NCBI GenBank assembly: GCA_017509985.1
Contig: JAFWOE010000053.1
Coordinates: forward strand, 36,097 to 100,096
Origin: Lachnospiraceae bacterium
GTDB taxonomy: Bacteria > Bacillota > Clostridia > Lachnospirales > Lachnospiraceae
DNA: 64,000 nt
Direction of reading: 5' to 3'
Shown here: piece by piece, positions 48,489-58,287 of the stretch
Position numbering within the stretch: the stretch's first letter is position 1
Layout of the letters: each line of letters starts with the position of its first letter
Notes under the pieces: model-generated
Seen by the model: the letters and a program-made list of their open reading frames with translations, nothing else
Databases searched by the model: none
What the model was told of the DNA's origin: nothing
Made by a program: the position numbers and the translations under genes

Positions 48489-49520
48489 TTATTTCTTTTC
48501 GCTGAAGCTCTTTACGATGACCGCGACAATAACGATAAGCGCCTTAACGACCTTCTGCGGATAGACCGCAACGTTAATCAGGTTCATGATGTTGCTTATG
48601 AAAGCAACGATCAGGATACCGAGGATCGTCTTGGGGATCGTGCCTTCGCCGCCGCTCATGGAAGTGCCGCCGATTACGATACCGGCGATAGCCGTCATAC
48701 CATAGTCAACGCCCGCAGTAAGGGGTGTCGCCGAACCGGCCTTCGCAGTAACTATAATACCGGCGAGACCAGTCAGAATTCCGCAGATCAGGTACGCGGA
48801 GAAGTAATACTTGGAAGTGTTGATACCTGCATACTTCGCTGCCGTCTCATTGCTGCCTGTAGCCATGAGAATGCGTCCGAACGTGGTAAAGGTCATGATC
48901 ACATAAAAAACAACGATAAAGATGACAGCTACCAGAACGATCCACGGAACCTTTATCCCGGGTATAGTGGAAGCTGCGAACTGATAGAAGCTTTCATTCG
49001 CAGGAAAGGCCTTTCGGTCCAGCATGATCGTGGTTCCGTTAGAGATGATATAGGCAATGCCTTCGCCTGCCCACATGGTAGCAAGCGTTATAATAAATGC
49101 CGGGACCCGGAAGACAGCTATAATAACGCCATTGATCGCTCCGATCAGTGCACCGGATGCGATACCGACGATGATTGCCAGCGCAAGCCCGCCGTAGCTG
49201 TTCTGCCAGTTTAAAGCCGTGAGCACATGGGCAGAAACGACGGAACTGACGGCGCAGGTCGAAGCGACCGAAAGGTCAATGCCGCCGGTGATCATGACCA
49301 GGAAGGAGCCTATACCGATAAGAATATAGGTCGCCTGCTGACGCAGGACCGTCATAATGTTTGAATAAGTAAAGAATACATCGGAAATACATGCTCCGAC
49401 GATCAGGAGTGCCGCCAGGATCAAAACGACATTATAATCCATCAGGAATTTTCCGACGGTCATTTTTTCCTGTGTGCCGATAATATTTCCAACGGAATCC
49501 GAGTTAGATTTTTTGCTCAT
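48489..49520 (-). CDS. Ribose-type ABC transporter permease (RbsC-like)
   Basis: 343-aa membrane protein of the BPD_transp_2 family with about eight to ten hydrophobic segments. ITGGIDLSVASTCAVSSVV (about residues 57-75) and GGTSMSGGEGTIPKTILG (about 290-307) are typical of CUT2 sugar permeases. It overlaps the ATPase gene by 17 bases, with a GGGGG-type ribosome site. Presumed to import a pentose or hexose; substrate unidentified. Confidence 0.92.
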   Translation of the reverse strand: MSKKSNSDSVGNIIGTQEKMTVGKFLMDYNVVLILAALLIVGACISDVFFTYSNIMTVLRQQATYILIGIGSFLVMITGGIDLSVASTCAVSSVVSAHVLTALNWQNSYGGLALAIIVGIASGALIGAINGVIIAVFRVPAFIITLATMWAGEGIAYIISNGTTIMLDRKAFPANESFYQFAASTIPGIKVPWIVLVAVIFIVVFYVIMTFTTFGRILMATGSNETAAKYAGINTSKYYFSAYLICGILTGLAGIIVTAKAGSATPLTAGVDYGMTAIAGIVIGGTSMSGGEGTIPKTILGILIVAFISNIMNLINVAVYPQKVVKALIVIVAVIVKSFSEKK

Positions 49521-51021
49521 TTTCTACCCCCATTTCAGCTGCTATGATATTCTCTTCGGTTAATTCTTCTTTCTGAAGTTCCGCTACTGTCCTTCCTTCG
49601 CGGAAGATGACCGCCCGATCGCACATTCCTATGATCTCGGCCATTTCGGAAGAGATCATGATCACAGCGCATCCTTTTTCCACCATGCTGTTGATCAGAC
49701 GGAAGATCTCCGTCTTGGCACCGACGTCGACTCCTCGTGTCGGTTCATCCAGGATCAGGACTTCGCTGTTGGTAGCCAGAAGCCTCGCTACTGCGACTTT
49801 CTGCTGGTTTCCTCCCGACAGGCTGGAAACCGGATTCTTCAGTGATGCCGCTTTAAGGGTTACTTCTTCAGCCAGGTTGCGGACATCCTGGTTCTCCTTG
49901 CCTCTTTTAACGAAACCGAGCGTTCCGGTATAATTCTTCTGGAGCGCCGACATCGTAATATTCTGATAGATTGGAAGATTGAGCAGAACGCCCTGATTCT
50001 TACGGTCTTCCGGAAGATAGCCTACACCGGCTTCAAAAGCAGCCTTCGGCGAATGAAATCGGACCGGTTTCCCATTCAGGAAAGCCTCTCCCTCTTCCAG
50101 TTTATCCGTTCCGATAAGCGCACGTATGCTTTCCGTACGCCCGGCCCCGACCAGGCCTGACAGGCCAAGGACTTCCCCTCTTCGCACAGCGAAAGAAACG
50201 TCTTTAACATCAATGCCGGCCTTAAGGTTCCTAACTTCAAAAATCACTTCATCCGTAACATGCGGGCTGCGCTTGGGAAAATAGGTATCCAAAGTGCGTC
50301 CGATCATCAGATTGACGAGGTCCTGCTGCGTGATCTCATCCGTGTTTACGGTCTTGACATAGGCTCCGTCCTTCATAACAGTGATCCTGTCGCATATCCG
50401 GAATATTTCTTCCAGCCGGTGCGAAATATAGATGATGGATACGCCCTTCTCCCTCAGCATATTGATGAGTACGAAGAGCCTTTCCACTTCTTTGTTCGTC
50501 AGCACGGCCGTCGGTTCGTCAAGCACAAGGATCTTGCAGTTTCTGGAAAGAGCCTTGCAGATCTCAACGACCTGCTGCATTGCAACCGGAAGGGTCTTCA
50601 CAGGGGCATTAACGTTAATCTCTTCAAATCCCAGCTGATCCAGAATACTCCTGGCTTCCCTGCGAAGCTGTCTCCATTTAACAGTTTTTCTTGATCGCAA
50701 CTGATCGATCAGGACATTCTCTGCCACGCTCAGATCCTGCATCAGGGCAAATTCCTGATAGATAACGGAGATGCCCATATCGATTCCCTGCTTCGGGGTG
50801 CTGATATGAACCTCTTCGCCGTCCATGAAGATCTTGCCGCTGTCCGCGAGATGGACACCGGAAAGACATCTTATCAGCGTCGATTTTCCGGCACCGTTTT
50901 CTCCGATCAGCGCATGGACTTCACCAGGCTTCACAGAAAGCTGGGCGCCGTTAAGGGCCTTGACGCCGGCAAAGCTTTTATAGATGTCCCGCAGTTCGAC
51001 CCTGTATTCACTCTCCTGCAT
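49504..51021 (-). CDS. Ribose-type ABC transporter ATP-binding protein (RbsA-like tandem ATPase)
   Basis: 505 aa with two ABC domains. The first has Walker A GENGAGKST (about residues 37-45), a modified signature region and LVLDEPTAVL. The second has GLVGAGRTE, signature LSGGNQQKV and LILDEPTRGVD. This is the standard layout for CUT2 importers of ribose, xylose, galactose or autoinducer-2. GGAGG lies upstream of the ATG. It is the first gene of the operon, driven by the promoter/operator at 51218-51246. Confidence 0.94.
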   Translation of the reverse strand: MQESEYRVELRDIYKSFAGVKALNGAQLSVKPGEVHALIGENGAGKSTLIRCLSGVHLADSGKIFMDGEEVHISTPKQGIDMGISVIYQEFALMQDLSVAENVLIDQLRSRKTVKWRQLRREARSILDQLGFEEINVNAPVKTLPVAMQQVVEICKALSRNCKILVLDEPTAVLTNKEVERLFVLINMLREKGVSIIYISHRLEEIFRICDRITVMKDGAYVKTVNTDEITQQDLVNLMIGRTLDTYFPKRSPHVTDEVIFEVRNLKAGIDVKDVSFAVRRGEVLGLSGLVGAGRTESIRALIGTDKLEEGEAFLNGKPVRFHSPKAAFEAGVGYLPEDRKNQGVLLNLPIYQNITMSALQKNYTGTLGFVKRGKENQDVRNLAEEVTLKAASLKNPVSSLSGGNQQKVAVARLLATNSEVLILDEPTRGVDVGAKTEIFRLINSMVEKGCAVIMISSEMAEIIGMCDRAVIFREGRTVAELQKEELTEENIIAAEMGVENEQKI

Positions 51022-51217
51022 GAACGCCTTTTACCTCCTCATCGTTCTTTACAGCAGCAGATCCGGAATACTTTTTTAAACCTCAAAGATCCTGGGGTCC
51101 GTAATAATTCAAGTTTGGATTAAGTCAAGTGAACGGTTCCAGAACAGTTTTCCGGATCCGGTTTAACTAGATACTACTCAAAAAGACATGTTTTCTTACT
51201 GCTTTTAGACAAAGATA

Positions 51218-51246
51218 ATTATAACCCATATATGGGTTATTGTCAT
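51218..51246 (-). promoter_or_regulatory. Promoter of the ribose-type ABC operon with a perfect palindromic operator in its spacer
   Basis: ATGACA (51241-51246), 17-base spacer, TATAAT (51218-51223). A perfect 20-bp palindrome, ATAACCCATA followed by TATGGGTTAT, occupies 51221-51240, filling the spacer and overlapping the -10. This is where a dimeric repressor or a spacer-twisting activator would bind. The leader is about 200 bases. Confidence 0.8.
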
Positions 51247-51257
51247 TTATTATTTTC

Positions 51258-51289
51258 GCAGTTGGAGAGCCCGGGCTGAGAACAACTGC
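51258..51289. repeat. Inverted repeat upstream of the ABC-operon promoter
   Basis: GCAGTTG / CAACTGC (7 bp) flank an inner self-complementary AGCCCGGGCT. It lies between the acyltransferase gene stop (with its T8 run) and the ABC-operon -35. It could be a terminator lacking a good U-tract or a second operator. Confidence 0.45.
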
Positions 51290-51309
51290 AAAGTTAAAAA
51301 AAAGCCGTA

Positions 51310-54300
51310 TTATTCTATGGCGAAAGCCGCCTGTTTCGTACCGGTATAGTCTCCGATACCGACTATGACCGCAAAAGCCGTTCCGGGCTCTGTGTTGTTC
51401 AGATAGACAACGTCATAATCCCGGTCGCTCACCAGCGTTTTTCCGTCCAGCGTGACCGTTATTTCCGGCAGGAGCTCCTCTCCCGTATGATGCTGACGCG
51501 GTATGTCGGAAACGACCGCATCGGAAAGATCGGTTTTTCCCTCGTCAAAGCCTTCCTTTTCATCCATCGATTCAAATCTTTCCGGGTCAAAGTTTTCGAT
51601 CTCCTCAGACCAGTCTTTGATGCCCAGGATCTGTTTTACGAACGAAAGCTCTTCAAGCGTGTTGCTGCTGTCCATATAACGGAAGACCCTGTGGGATAGT
51701 TTCTGAGCCCTCTTTCCGTCTTCATTCCCCCATAACCCGAACAGGTAATAGTTGTTGCCCATGGAGGCATCGTCATTGTCGGCCTGAAGGAAATAGATGA
51801 AACTGTCGATCTCGTCGATCATTTCGGCTTTATAATAGGCATAGGTCATGGACGCTGCCTGAAGCGCCTCACAGTTTCCGTATACGTTCGAATTGGAGGT
51901 ATAACCCTGCTCGGAAAGGATGATCGAACGGACTTCTCCTTTTGAATTGAGCATATTCTGCTTATGCATGAACTCCACCAGCACTTCGATGTTTTTCATC
52001 GTAATGATCACGCTCTTGTCTGTATCCGTCGTAAAGTAGCCGTCCAGCGTCAGTTCGCCGGTCTCGTCGATCGTCCGCTCGTCATCATTCTGCACTTTCG
52101 GATCACTCAGGGGATAGGAATAGGCATGGTATGCGAGGCCCCAGTCGATGTTGCCTTCCGCCGCTGTCATCTCTGAAAACAGGGTCAGGAAATCCCTTCC
52201 TCCGTAGGTGAGCATATTGCTGCCGATCCCCCACCAGGGTTCGAGCGGGACATAGACCTGCGCGCCCGGGATATTGTTCTTAACGATGTTATAGATGATC
52301 CGGAACGTACGGATATATTCGGTCAGATAATCCGAAATCGATTTTTCGCCCATATAATTGTAGGTTCCGCTCTCATTCACTTCATTTCCGACGACCCAGT
52401 TCGTGATCAGGCCGTGCCCCGGGTCGCTTCCGTCGTAGCGTTCGGACAGGAAGGAAACAAATGCCTCGGTATACTCCATGCCCTCTTTCGTCGACGTGTT
52501 GAGCGCGTAGAAAGCGGCACTGTTCGGTTCAAAAGCCGCAGGATAATAAATCTCCCGGAAGCTTTCGTCGAAATAGGTGATCACGCCGCAGGTCACAGCC
52601 ACATGGTTTGCCGTCAGTCTGGAAAAATAGCCGTCAAGGCGGTCGATCCATTCTTTGTTGAAATAGTAAGTCTTCCCTTTATGCGTATAGGCAACAGATC
52701 CCTGCTGTTTGACCGGATCCATGATCTTGGAAAGGATCAGGTTGGTAAATGCCGTGCCGGCTTCCAGATCCAGCACGTCGTCTACCATTCCTTCGGCCAT
52801 CTGGATGCCTTTTTTGTCTTTGATCTTAAACGTATTGTCTGCGGCAGTACTGTAAACACCGGCATTGTCAATATAAGCGAAGTTGGAGGTCTGTTCGTAA
52901 TTCTCTCCGACTTTCCGCGCCGAAACATATTTATAGTTGATATCGCCGAGCTCATAAACCGTACTTACCCCGTCGGCAAAGATTCCTTCATCGATCTTGA
53001 ACCCGTTCTTCAGGTCGTTTTCATACGCCGGGAGCGCCAGGATCTCATAATCCTTTGTCTTGCCGTTGGCGATTTTGAAATTCAGAACCAGCTTTCCGTT
53101 CAGATCCTGGGATGCGGTCAGCTGTGTTTCGTATTCATTGATGATCGTCGAGCGGCTGCCGTATCTCTGCTCAAGAGCGCCTCTGGACATATAATGCCGG
53201 TAATACTGCTCCCAGTCATCGCCGAAAGCTGCGTCGAGATCGGGATACATGTCACGGTATTCCTGTGGAATAAAGCTTCTGGAAGCCGTCCTTCCCTCCG
53301 ACATGCCGTTCTGTATAAAATGCTGCAGTACCGCATCCGGATCCGGGTTTTCCCCGAAGTACTCTGCCAGATCCGGATTATGATCCAGATAATAATCCAT
53401 ATCATAGACAACGCTGTAATCCGGGAACTTTGCCATGAACTTTATGACGCCGCCCTGGGCAGCCTGAGGCACTGCGGCCAGAAGAACTGCAAGCACCGCG
53501 TAGACGATAATTCTTTTGGATCTCAATTTGTTCTTCAGTCCTTCCTTGATCCTGCCCCACACAAAGGCAAACGCCAGCGAGAATGCAAGACCGACGATAA
53601 GATAGATATACCAGATGTCTGTGGTAAATACCGGGAACGCTTTAAAGCCGCTTCTCGGCAGATTATTGGCAAGGATATAAATCACGGTGACGATTTTGAA
53701 GCCGAGCAGATGGACCATGAGTATTTCGAGGGTACTCTTCCCGGTAAAAAGAAAGAACCTTCTAACGATGCCCGTCGTCCGCGAAAGCAGGCCGGCAAGG
53801 CTGTAGCACAGGATGAATCCCAGGGCGACACAGCCCAGGAAATACGGTATCGAAGAATAGATATTGGAACTGAAGGTAATGCCTCCGTGCGGCTCGATGA
53901 TCACGAGCAGCGCAAAGGAAGCTGCTGCCGCAATAATGTCATACAGTATCCGCCCCTCGGGAAGGGGAAGTTTCCGCAGCAGTTTCGGCAGATCCATGCC
54001 GGCTACAAAAAGGATCCAGCAGGAAAAGATCGTGCCGATGTTCAGCGGGACGTCAAAGTTATCGGTAGGCAGTACAATGCCGGATCTGTGCATATAATAA
54101 CCGATCCCCAGGCATACGCAGGCAAGGATCCAGCGAAATACCCTGTGGTATCTGCCGGAGGCCTTTTTGATCAGGAAATCCGACACGGCAAAAACAACTT
54201 CCAGAATAAACAGGGAACGGATGAACCAGCCGGGACCGGGGATCTCTTCCCCTCCGATGAGCACGACGATCTCCAGTACGTGGCGCACGAAAAGCTTCAG

Positions 54301-54606
54301 GGAAAGCAGAGCGCCGCCCTGCAGCCCCATCAGGATCATGAGGTTCCGGATGCAGAGATAAAAGAAATTGTAGAAAACATAAGGAATATACAGACGTTTG
54401 ATCCTTTTAACGATGACCTTCCCGAGTCCCTCCGGGGTATCGGTGTATTCTTCCTTGAAAAAAATACCGGACACGGCAAAGAAAACGCCGACATGAAAAA
54501 GATTGACAAACAATGCGGGATACGCGATACAGGTATGGCCGAGAACCACACAGATGATCGCAATCGCTTTAACCAGATCCAGCCTTATATTTCTTTCTTT
54601 ACCCAT
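51310..54606 (-). CDS. Fusion: membrane acyltransferase (family 3) + surface repeat + DUF5722-like domain
   Basis: 1,098 aa. Residues about 1-370 form a ten-helix acyltransferase-3 module with the catalytic-type histidine VVLGHTC (His24). Residues about 385-480 hold a YY-rich repeat (DMDYYLDHNPDLAEYFG, then GMSEGR and the matching second half). Residues about 490-1010 resemble DUF5722, a glycosidase-like barrel (VVGNEVNESG, LAYHAYSYP, ILSEQGYTS). The last ~60 residues look like a YDG/MBG-type beta domain. The catalytic parts would sit in the membrane and outside it, respectively. The start overlaps the glf stop (TAATG). It probably modifies or trims a galactofuranose-containing glycan; substrates are not determined. 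Confidence 0.8.
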   Translation of the reverse strand: MGKERNIRLDLVKAIAIICVVLGHTCIAYPALFVNLFHVGVFFAVSGIFFKEEYTDTPEGLGKVIVKRIKRLYIPYVFYNFFYLCIRNLMILMGLQGGALLSLKLFVRHVLEIVVLIGGEEIPGPGWFIRSLFILEVVFAVSDFLIKKASGRYHRVFRWILACVCLGIGYYMHRSGIVLPTDNFDVPLNIGTIFSCWILFVAGMDLPKLLRKLPLPEGRILYDIIAAAASFALLVIIEPHGGITFSSNIYSSIPYFLGCVALGFILCYSLAGLLSRTTGIVRRFFLFTGKSTLEILMVHLLGFKIVTVIYILANNLPRSGFKAFPVFTTDIWYIYLIVGLAFSLAFAFVWGRIKEGLKNKLRSKRIIVYAVLAVLLAAVPQAAQGGVIKFMAKFPDYSVVYDMDYYLDHNPDLAEYFGENPDPDAVLQHFIQNGMSEGRTASRSFIPQEYRDMYPDLDAAFGDDWEQYYRHYMSRGALEQRYGSRSTIINEYETQLTASQDLNGKLVLNFKIANGKTKDYEILALPAYENDLKNGFKIDEGIFADGVSTVYELGDINYKYVSARKVGENYEQTSNFAYIDNAGVYSTAADNTFKIKDKKGIQMAEGMVDDVLDLEAGTAFTNLILSKIMDPVKQQGSVAYTHKGKTYYFNKEWIDRLDGYFSRLTANHVAVTCGVITYFDESFREIYYPAAFEPNSAAFYALNTSTKEGMEYTEAFVSFLSERYDGSDPGHGLITNWVVGNEVNESGTYNYMGEKSISDYLTEYIRTFRIIYNIVKNNIPGAQVYVPLEPWWGIGSNMLTYGGRDFLTLFSEMTAAEGNIDWGLAYHAYSYPLSDPKVQNDDERTIDETGELTLDGYFTTDTDKSVIITMKNIEVLVEFMHKQNMLNSKGEVRSIILSEQGYTSNSNVYGNCEALQAASMTYAYYKAEMIDEIDSFIYFLQADNDDASMGNNYYLFGLWGNEDGKRAQKLSHRVFRYMDSSNTLEELSFVKQILGIKDWSEEIENFDPERFESMDEKEGFDEGKTDLSDAVVSDIPRQHHTGEELLPEITVTLDGKTLVSDRDYDVVYLNNTEPGTAFAVIVGIGDYTGTKQAAFAIE

Positions 54607-55736
54607 TATTCTTCCTGTCCGAACATTGCGCGGGCCTGCTCCAGCGCCGCAGCAATGACTTTATCCATATCATAGTATCTGTATTCGCCCAGACGGCCGC
54701 CGAACACAACATCCGGCAGCTCCTGCGCTTTTTTGAGGTATTTTTCGTAGAGCTCCGTATTCCGCTCATCGTTGACCGGATAGTACGGTTCTTTTCCCGG
54801 CTTCCATTCCTGCGGATACTCCCTGGAAATGATCGTTTTTGCCTGCTGCCTGTTCATGAAATGCCTGTGCTCGATGATCCGCGTATAGGGTACATCCGCC
54901 GAAGTGTAATTAACGACCGCGTTGCCCTGGAAATTATCGGTGTCGAGGGTCTCTGTTTCGAACCGGAGGGAGCGGTATTCCAGATGGCCTTCGGAATAGC
55001 CGAAAAATTCATCAATCATTCCTGTAAACACGGTTTTTGCCGCAATATCCCTGTGTGTTTTTATAAACTCAAAATAATCCGTATTCAGCAGGACATCGGC
55101 ATCCTTCAGCATTCTTTCGGCAATTACGGTATAGCCTTCCGACGGAATGCCCTGATAGCGGTCGTTGAAATAATTATTGTCATACGTGAAGCGCACCGGC
55201 AGGCGGCGGATAATGAAAGCCGGCAGTTCCGAGCACTTCCTGCCCCACTGCTTTTCCGTGTATCCCTTCACGAGTTTTTCATAGATATCATAACCGACCA
55301 AGGAAATCGCCTGCTCCTCAAGATTTTCCGGTTTTGTTATCCCGCTCTTTCGGATCTGCTCTTCTATGATCCTCTTTGCTTCATCCGGCGTCCGGATATT
55401 CCACATCCTGCTGAAGGTATTCATATTAAACGGCAGATTATATAATTCATCCCTGAATCGTGCCAGGGGGGAATTGATGAAAGGTTCAAATTCGGCAAAA
55501 GAATTCACATACTCCCAGATCCCGCGGTCTGAAGTATGGAAAATATGTGCACCGTAAACATGTACGTCGATCCCCTCACGTCTCTCGGTATAAATATTAC
55601 CGCCGATATGGTTTCTCTTTTCAAGGACCAGAACGCTTCTGCCGGCTCTTGCGGCTTCATGCGCAATCACCGAACCATAGAGTCCGGCGCCTGCGATCAG
55701 AAGGTCATATTTGTCTCTGGTGAGTTTGTCGTACAT
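54606..55736 (-). CDS. glf: UDP-galactopyranose mutase
   Basis: 376-aa FAD-dependent enzyme that interconverts UDP-galactopyranose and UDP-galactofuranose in the cytoplasm. The N-terminal dinucleotide-binding motif GAGLYGSVIA (about residues 16-25) is present. EKRNHIGGNIYTE and the active-site YGAHIFHTS (about 60-68) follow, and C-terminal GRLGEYRYYDMD (about 349-360). The size is typical. It lies in a three-gene unit with the SpeE-like protein upstream (13-base gap) and the acyltransferase fusion downstream (1-base overlap), implying galactofuranose-containing surface polysaccharide. Confidence 0.96.
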   Translation of the reverse strand: MYDKLTRDKYDLLIAGAGLYGSVIAHEAARAGRSVLVLEKRNHIGGNIYTERREGIDVHVYGAHIFHTSDRGIWEYVNSFAEFEPFINSPLARFRDELYNLPFNMNTFSRMWNIRTPDEAKRIIEEQIRKSGITKPENLEEQAISLVGYDIYEKLVKGYTEKQWGRKCSELPAFIIRRLPVRFTYDNNYFNDRYQGIPSEGYTVIAERMLKDADVLLNTDYFEFIKTHRDIAAKTVFTGMIDEFFGYSEGHLEYRSLRFETETLDTDNFQGNAVVNYTSADVPYTRIIEHRHFMNRQQAKTIISREYPQEWKPGKEPYYPVNDERNTELYEKYLKKAQELPDVVFGGRLGEYRYYDMDKVIAAALEQARAMFGQEE

Positions 55737-55749
55737 GTATTATCCCTGT

Positions 55750-57369
55750 TTAAAAGCTGTCCAGCAGTCCCTGCAGTCCCTGTTTCCGGTAAATTTTCTT
55801 ATAATATGTGACTTCTTCTCCGATGATGTCATCGATCACGCGCATGCCCAGAAGCTCGACCGGAGCCTTGTCATCGGTCAGGACACGGGCGCCCGGCTCA
55901 TATCTTACCATAGAAGGATAAATGCTCTCTATCCACCCGGACAGCGCCTCTTCTTTTCCGGAAAGGCCGGCAGTCTGCCCGGCATTCCGGAGGCCTCGGT
56001 CAAACGCATCGTCATTCAGCGATGCAAACAGCTCGCGGTTGGTATTGCCCGGGACATCGATCGTTGCGATGTTCGGGAAGACCTGCGCGACGGTATCACA
56101 AAGATATTCGTTGATATTGCCTTCTCCGGAACCCCTCATGTTCATATTGATGACCATGACCCCGTCGTCCTTCAGATGCTCCCGGACAAGCGTGAAGAAT
56201 TCAACCGAGGACATCTGAAAAGGGATGGTGATATCCTGATAGGCATCGACCATGATCACATCATACTGCTCTTCCGCGGAATTCAGATAAGCCCGTCCGT
56301 CGTAAGTGACCACGTCCGTATCCGCGGGCAGTTCGAAATACTCATAGGCAAGGTCGGTGATCCTCTCGTCGATCTCCACTCCCTTCACGGAAATATTGTC
56401 AAAAAACCTTCCGCACTGGGTCGCATACGTCCCGCTGCCCATTCCCAGGATCAGAACGTCGAGATTGTCTTTTTCCCGGACCCCGCTCATAAAAGGAGCG
56501 GCCATCGCGTAATCGTAATACATTCCGGTCAGCGCAGAATCATCTTTTACCAGAACCGACTGCACCCCGAACAGGACATTGGTGGAAAGGATCACATTTG
56601 CTTCCGTATCCTTTACCTGCAGATAATTGTATACGGATTCTCCTTCGTATCTGATATTGTTCTCCCAGAATGCCAGTTTTCCCTGGCTGCCGAAGATCGA
56701 GCATACAACGAACAGGATAATGCTGACGATGCATTTTTTGTATCCGCTCCTGCAGGAAATAAAATAGATTACGGCAAGCACCAGCAGGACTCCGGAGAAC
56801 AAAAGGAACGAAACGGCTGTACCGACGGCAGGGATCGTTACAAACGTCGGAAGAAACGTACCGATAATGCTTCCGATCGTGTTGAATGCCCCGAGCGTCC
56901 CGACCACCTTACCGCTTTCGTCTACGCGGCTGACCGTATAGCGGGCCAGCGAAGGTGTAACAGTCCCCAGGAGAAAGAGCGGAAACACAAAGAGGATCAT
57001 GCAGGCGATAAAGGCTGCCCAGATCAGGAAATTGGTATTGACCGAGAAAACAACAACGGCAGAGATCGCCAGGATGATATACTTGCCGAGCACCGGGATG
57101 GCTGCGATCCAGACCGCCGCGATCAGCATGCGTTTGTAAAGCCTGTCCGGGTTCGGGTCCTTGTCTGCGCTCCTTCCGCCGTAGATATTCCCCAGTGCCA
57201 TTGCGATCATGATCGTTCCGATAATGATCGTCCAGACGATCTGGGAGGAGCTGAAGAAAGGAGCCAGTAACCTGCTGGCTCCGAGTTCGACGGCCATAAC
57301 TGCCATGCCCGAGAAGAACTCGGTCAGGTAGAGATATAATTTATTCTTTAATATGGGCTTGTCCTGCAT
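55750..57369 (-). CDS. Membrane protein with C-terminal spermidine-synthase-like methyltransferase-fold domain
   Basis: 539 aa. The N-terminal half (to about residue 235) has seven to eight hydrophobic segments of the 'fused MFS/spermidine synthase' type. The C-terminal SpeE-like domain shows LGMGSGTYATQC (about 304-315), VEIDERI and YDVIMVDAYQ. Such fusions are widespread, and their true substrate is generally unknown; they may not make polyamines. It is the first gene of the unit with glf and the acyltransferase fusion, with promoter at 57417-57445. GAGAAG precedes the ATG. Confidence 0.85.
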   Translation of the reverse strand: MQDKPILKNKLYLYLTEFFSGMAVMAVELGASRLLAPFFSSSQIVWTIIIGTIMIAMALGNIYGGRSADKDPNPDRLYKRMLIAAVWIAAIPVLGKYIILAISAVVVFSVNTNFLIWAAFIACMILFVFPLFLLGTVTPSLARYTVSRVDESGKVVGTLGAFNTIGSIIGTFLPTFVTIPAVGTAVSFLLFSGVLLVLAVIYFISCRSGYKKCIVSIILFVVCSIFGSQGKLAFWENNIRYEGESVYNYLQVKDTEANVILSTNVLFGVQSVLVKDDSALTGMYYDYAMAAPFMSGVREKDNLDVLILGMGSGTYATQCGRFFDNISVKGVEIDERITDLAYEYFELPADTDVVTYDGRAYLNSAEEQYDVIMVDAYQDITIPFQMSSVEFFTLVREHLKDDGVMVINMNMRGSGEGNINEYLCDTVAQVFPNIATIDVPGNTNRELFASLNDDAFDRGLRNAGQTAGLSGKEEALSGWIESIYPSMVRYEPGARVLTDDKAPVELLGMRVIDDIIGEEVTYYKKIYRKQGLQGLLDSF

Positions 57370-57416
57370 ATAATCTTCTCAAACGAATACAATACTTTGC
57401 TTTTCATATACGCTGT

Positions 57417-57445
57417 ATTGTAAAGCATTTTTGAAGATGTGACAA
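57417..57445 (-). promoter_or_regulatory. Sigma-A promoter of the SpeE-like/glf/acyltransferase unit
   Basis: TTGTCA (57440-57445), 17-base spacer, TACAAT (57417-57422), about 48 bases before the start. Confidence 0.7.
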
Positions 57446-57555
57446 TATGCAACCTTCAGAGACCGGACCCGTGCCCGGCTCAAATTTAATAATTGATATC
57501 CCGGTGCTTTTCTGCTAACATTTTACGGAATGCTTTATTAAGGGATCAATAACAG

Positions 57556-58287
57556 ATGGCTGTTTACGAGCGCGGAAGGAATAAAAGAGAATACATACAC
57601 GGCCTCCGGGACGGTTTTCCGATCGGCCTCGGGTATCTGGCCGTTTCCTTTTCGTTGGGCATAACCGCAAAGTATGCCGGTTTTTCCGTGACGCAGGGGT
57701 TCTGGCTGAGTCTTCTGAATGTAGCCTCCGCCGGGGAATATGCCGGGATCGCGCAGGTCTCTGCCGGCGCGACGCTGCTGGAGACCGCCCTGGTCATACT
57801 GGTGACCAACGCTCGCTATCTGCTGATGAGCGCGTCCCTGAGTCAGCACGTCGCCGCCGACATGAAAGCATACCACCGGTTTTTTATCAGCTTCGGTGTA
57901 ACGGATGAGCTTTTCGGGATCGGGATCGCACATCCGGGATATCTGTGTCCGGCCTATATGTATGGCGCATTTACCACTTCCATCCCGCTATGGGCGATCG
58001 GGACGCCGCTTGGGATCATTGCCGGCAATCTGCTGCCGGAACTGCTGGTCCGCACCCTTTCCGTCGCGATCTTCGGGATGTTCCTTGCGATCATCATTCC
58101 CCCGGCCAGAAGGGATCTTGCCATCCGCGTTTGCGTTATAGTAAGCTTTTTTGCAAGTTATTTCTGGAATATGGCCCCGTTTCTCAAGGATCTGTCCGCC
58201 GGAACGAAGACCATTATTCTGACTGTAGTCATTGCCGCCGTCGCTTCGGTCGTGCGGCCCGTTGAAGACGAGGAGGCAGCCGAATGA
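57556..58287 (+). CDS. azlC: Branched-chain amino acid exporter large subunit (AzlC family)
   Basis: 243-aa permease with six to seven hydrophobic helices. GLRDGFPIGLGYLAVSFSLG (about residues 17-36) and the TNARYLLMSASLSQ segment (about 84-97) are family hallmarks. AzlC and AzlD form a two-subunit exporter of branched-chain amino acids and their analogues. AAGGGA lies upstream of the ATG. It overlaps azlD by 4 bases (ATGA) and is divergent from the SpeE-like unit. Confidence 0.92.
   Translation: MAVYERGRNKREYIHGLRDGFPIGLGYLAVSFSLGITAKYAGFSVTQGFWLSLLNVASAGEYAGIAQVSAGATLLETALVILVTNARYLLMSASLSQHVAADMKAYHRFFISFGVTDELFGIGIAHPGYLCPAYMYGAFTTSIPLWAIGTPLGIIAGNLLPELLVRTLSVAIFGMFLAIIIPPARRDLAIRVCVIVSFFASYFWNMAPFLKDLSAGTKTIILTVVIAAVASVVRPVEDEEAAE

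Noticed and set aside
52414..54675. 753-codon open frame on the plus strand
   Set aside because: Antisense shadow of the acyltransferase/DUF5722 gene; no motif or start signal, while the minus-strand frame has clear domains.
55711..57270. 519-codon open frame on the plus strand
   Set aside because: Antisense to the SpeE-like membrane protein, low-complexity Asp/Arg/His content and no family features.
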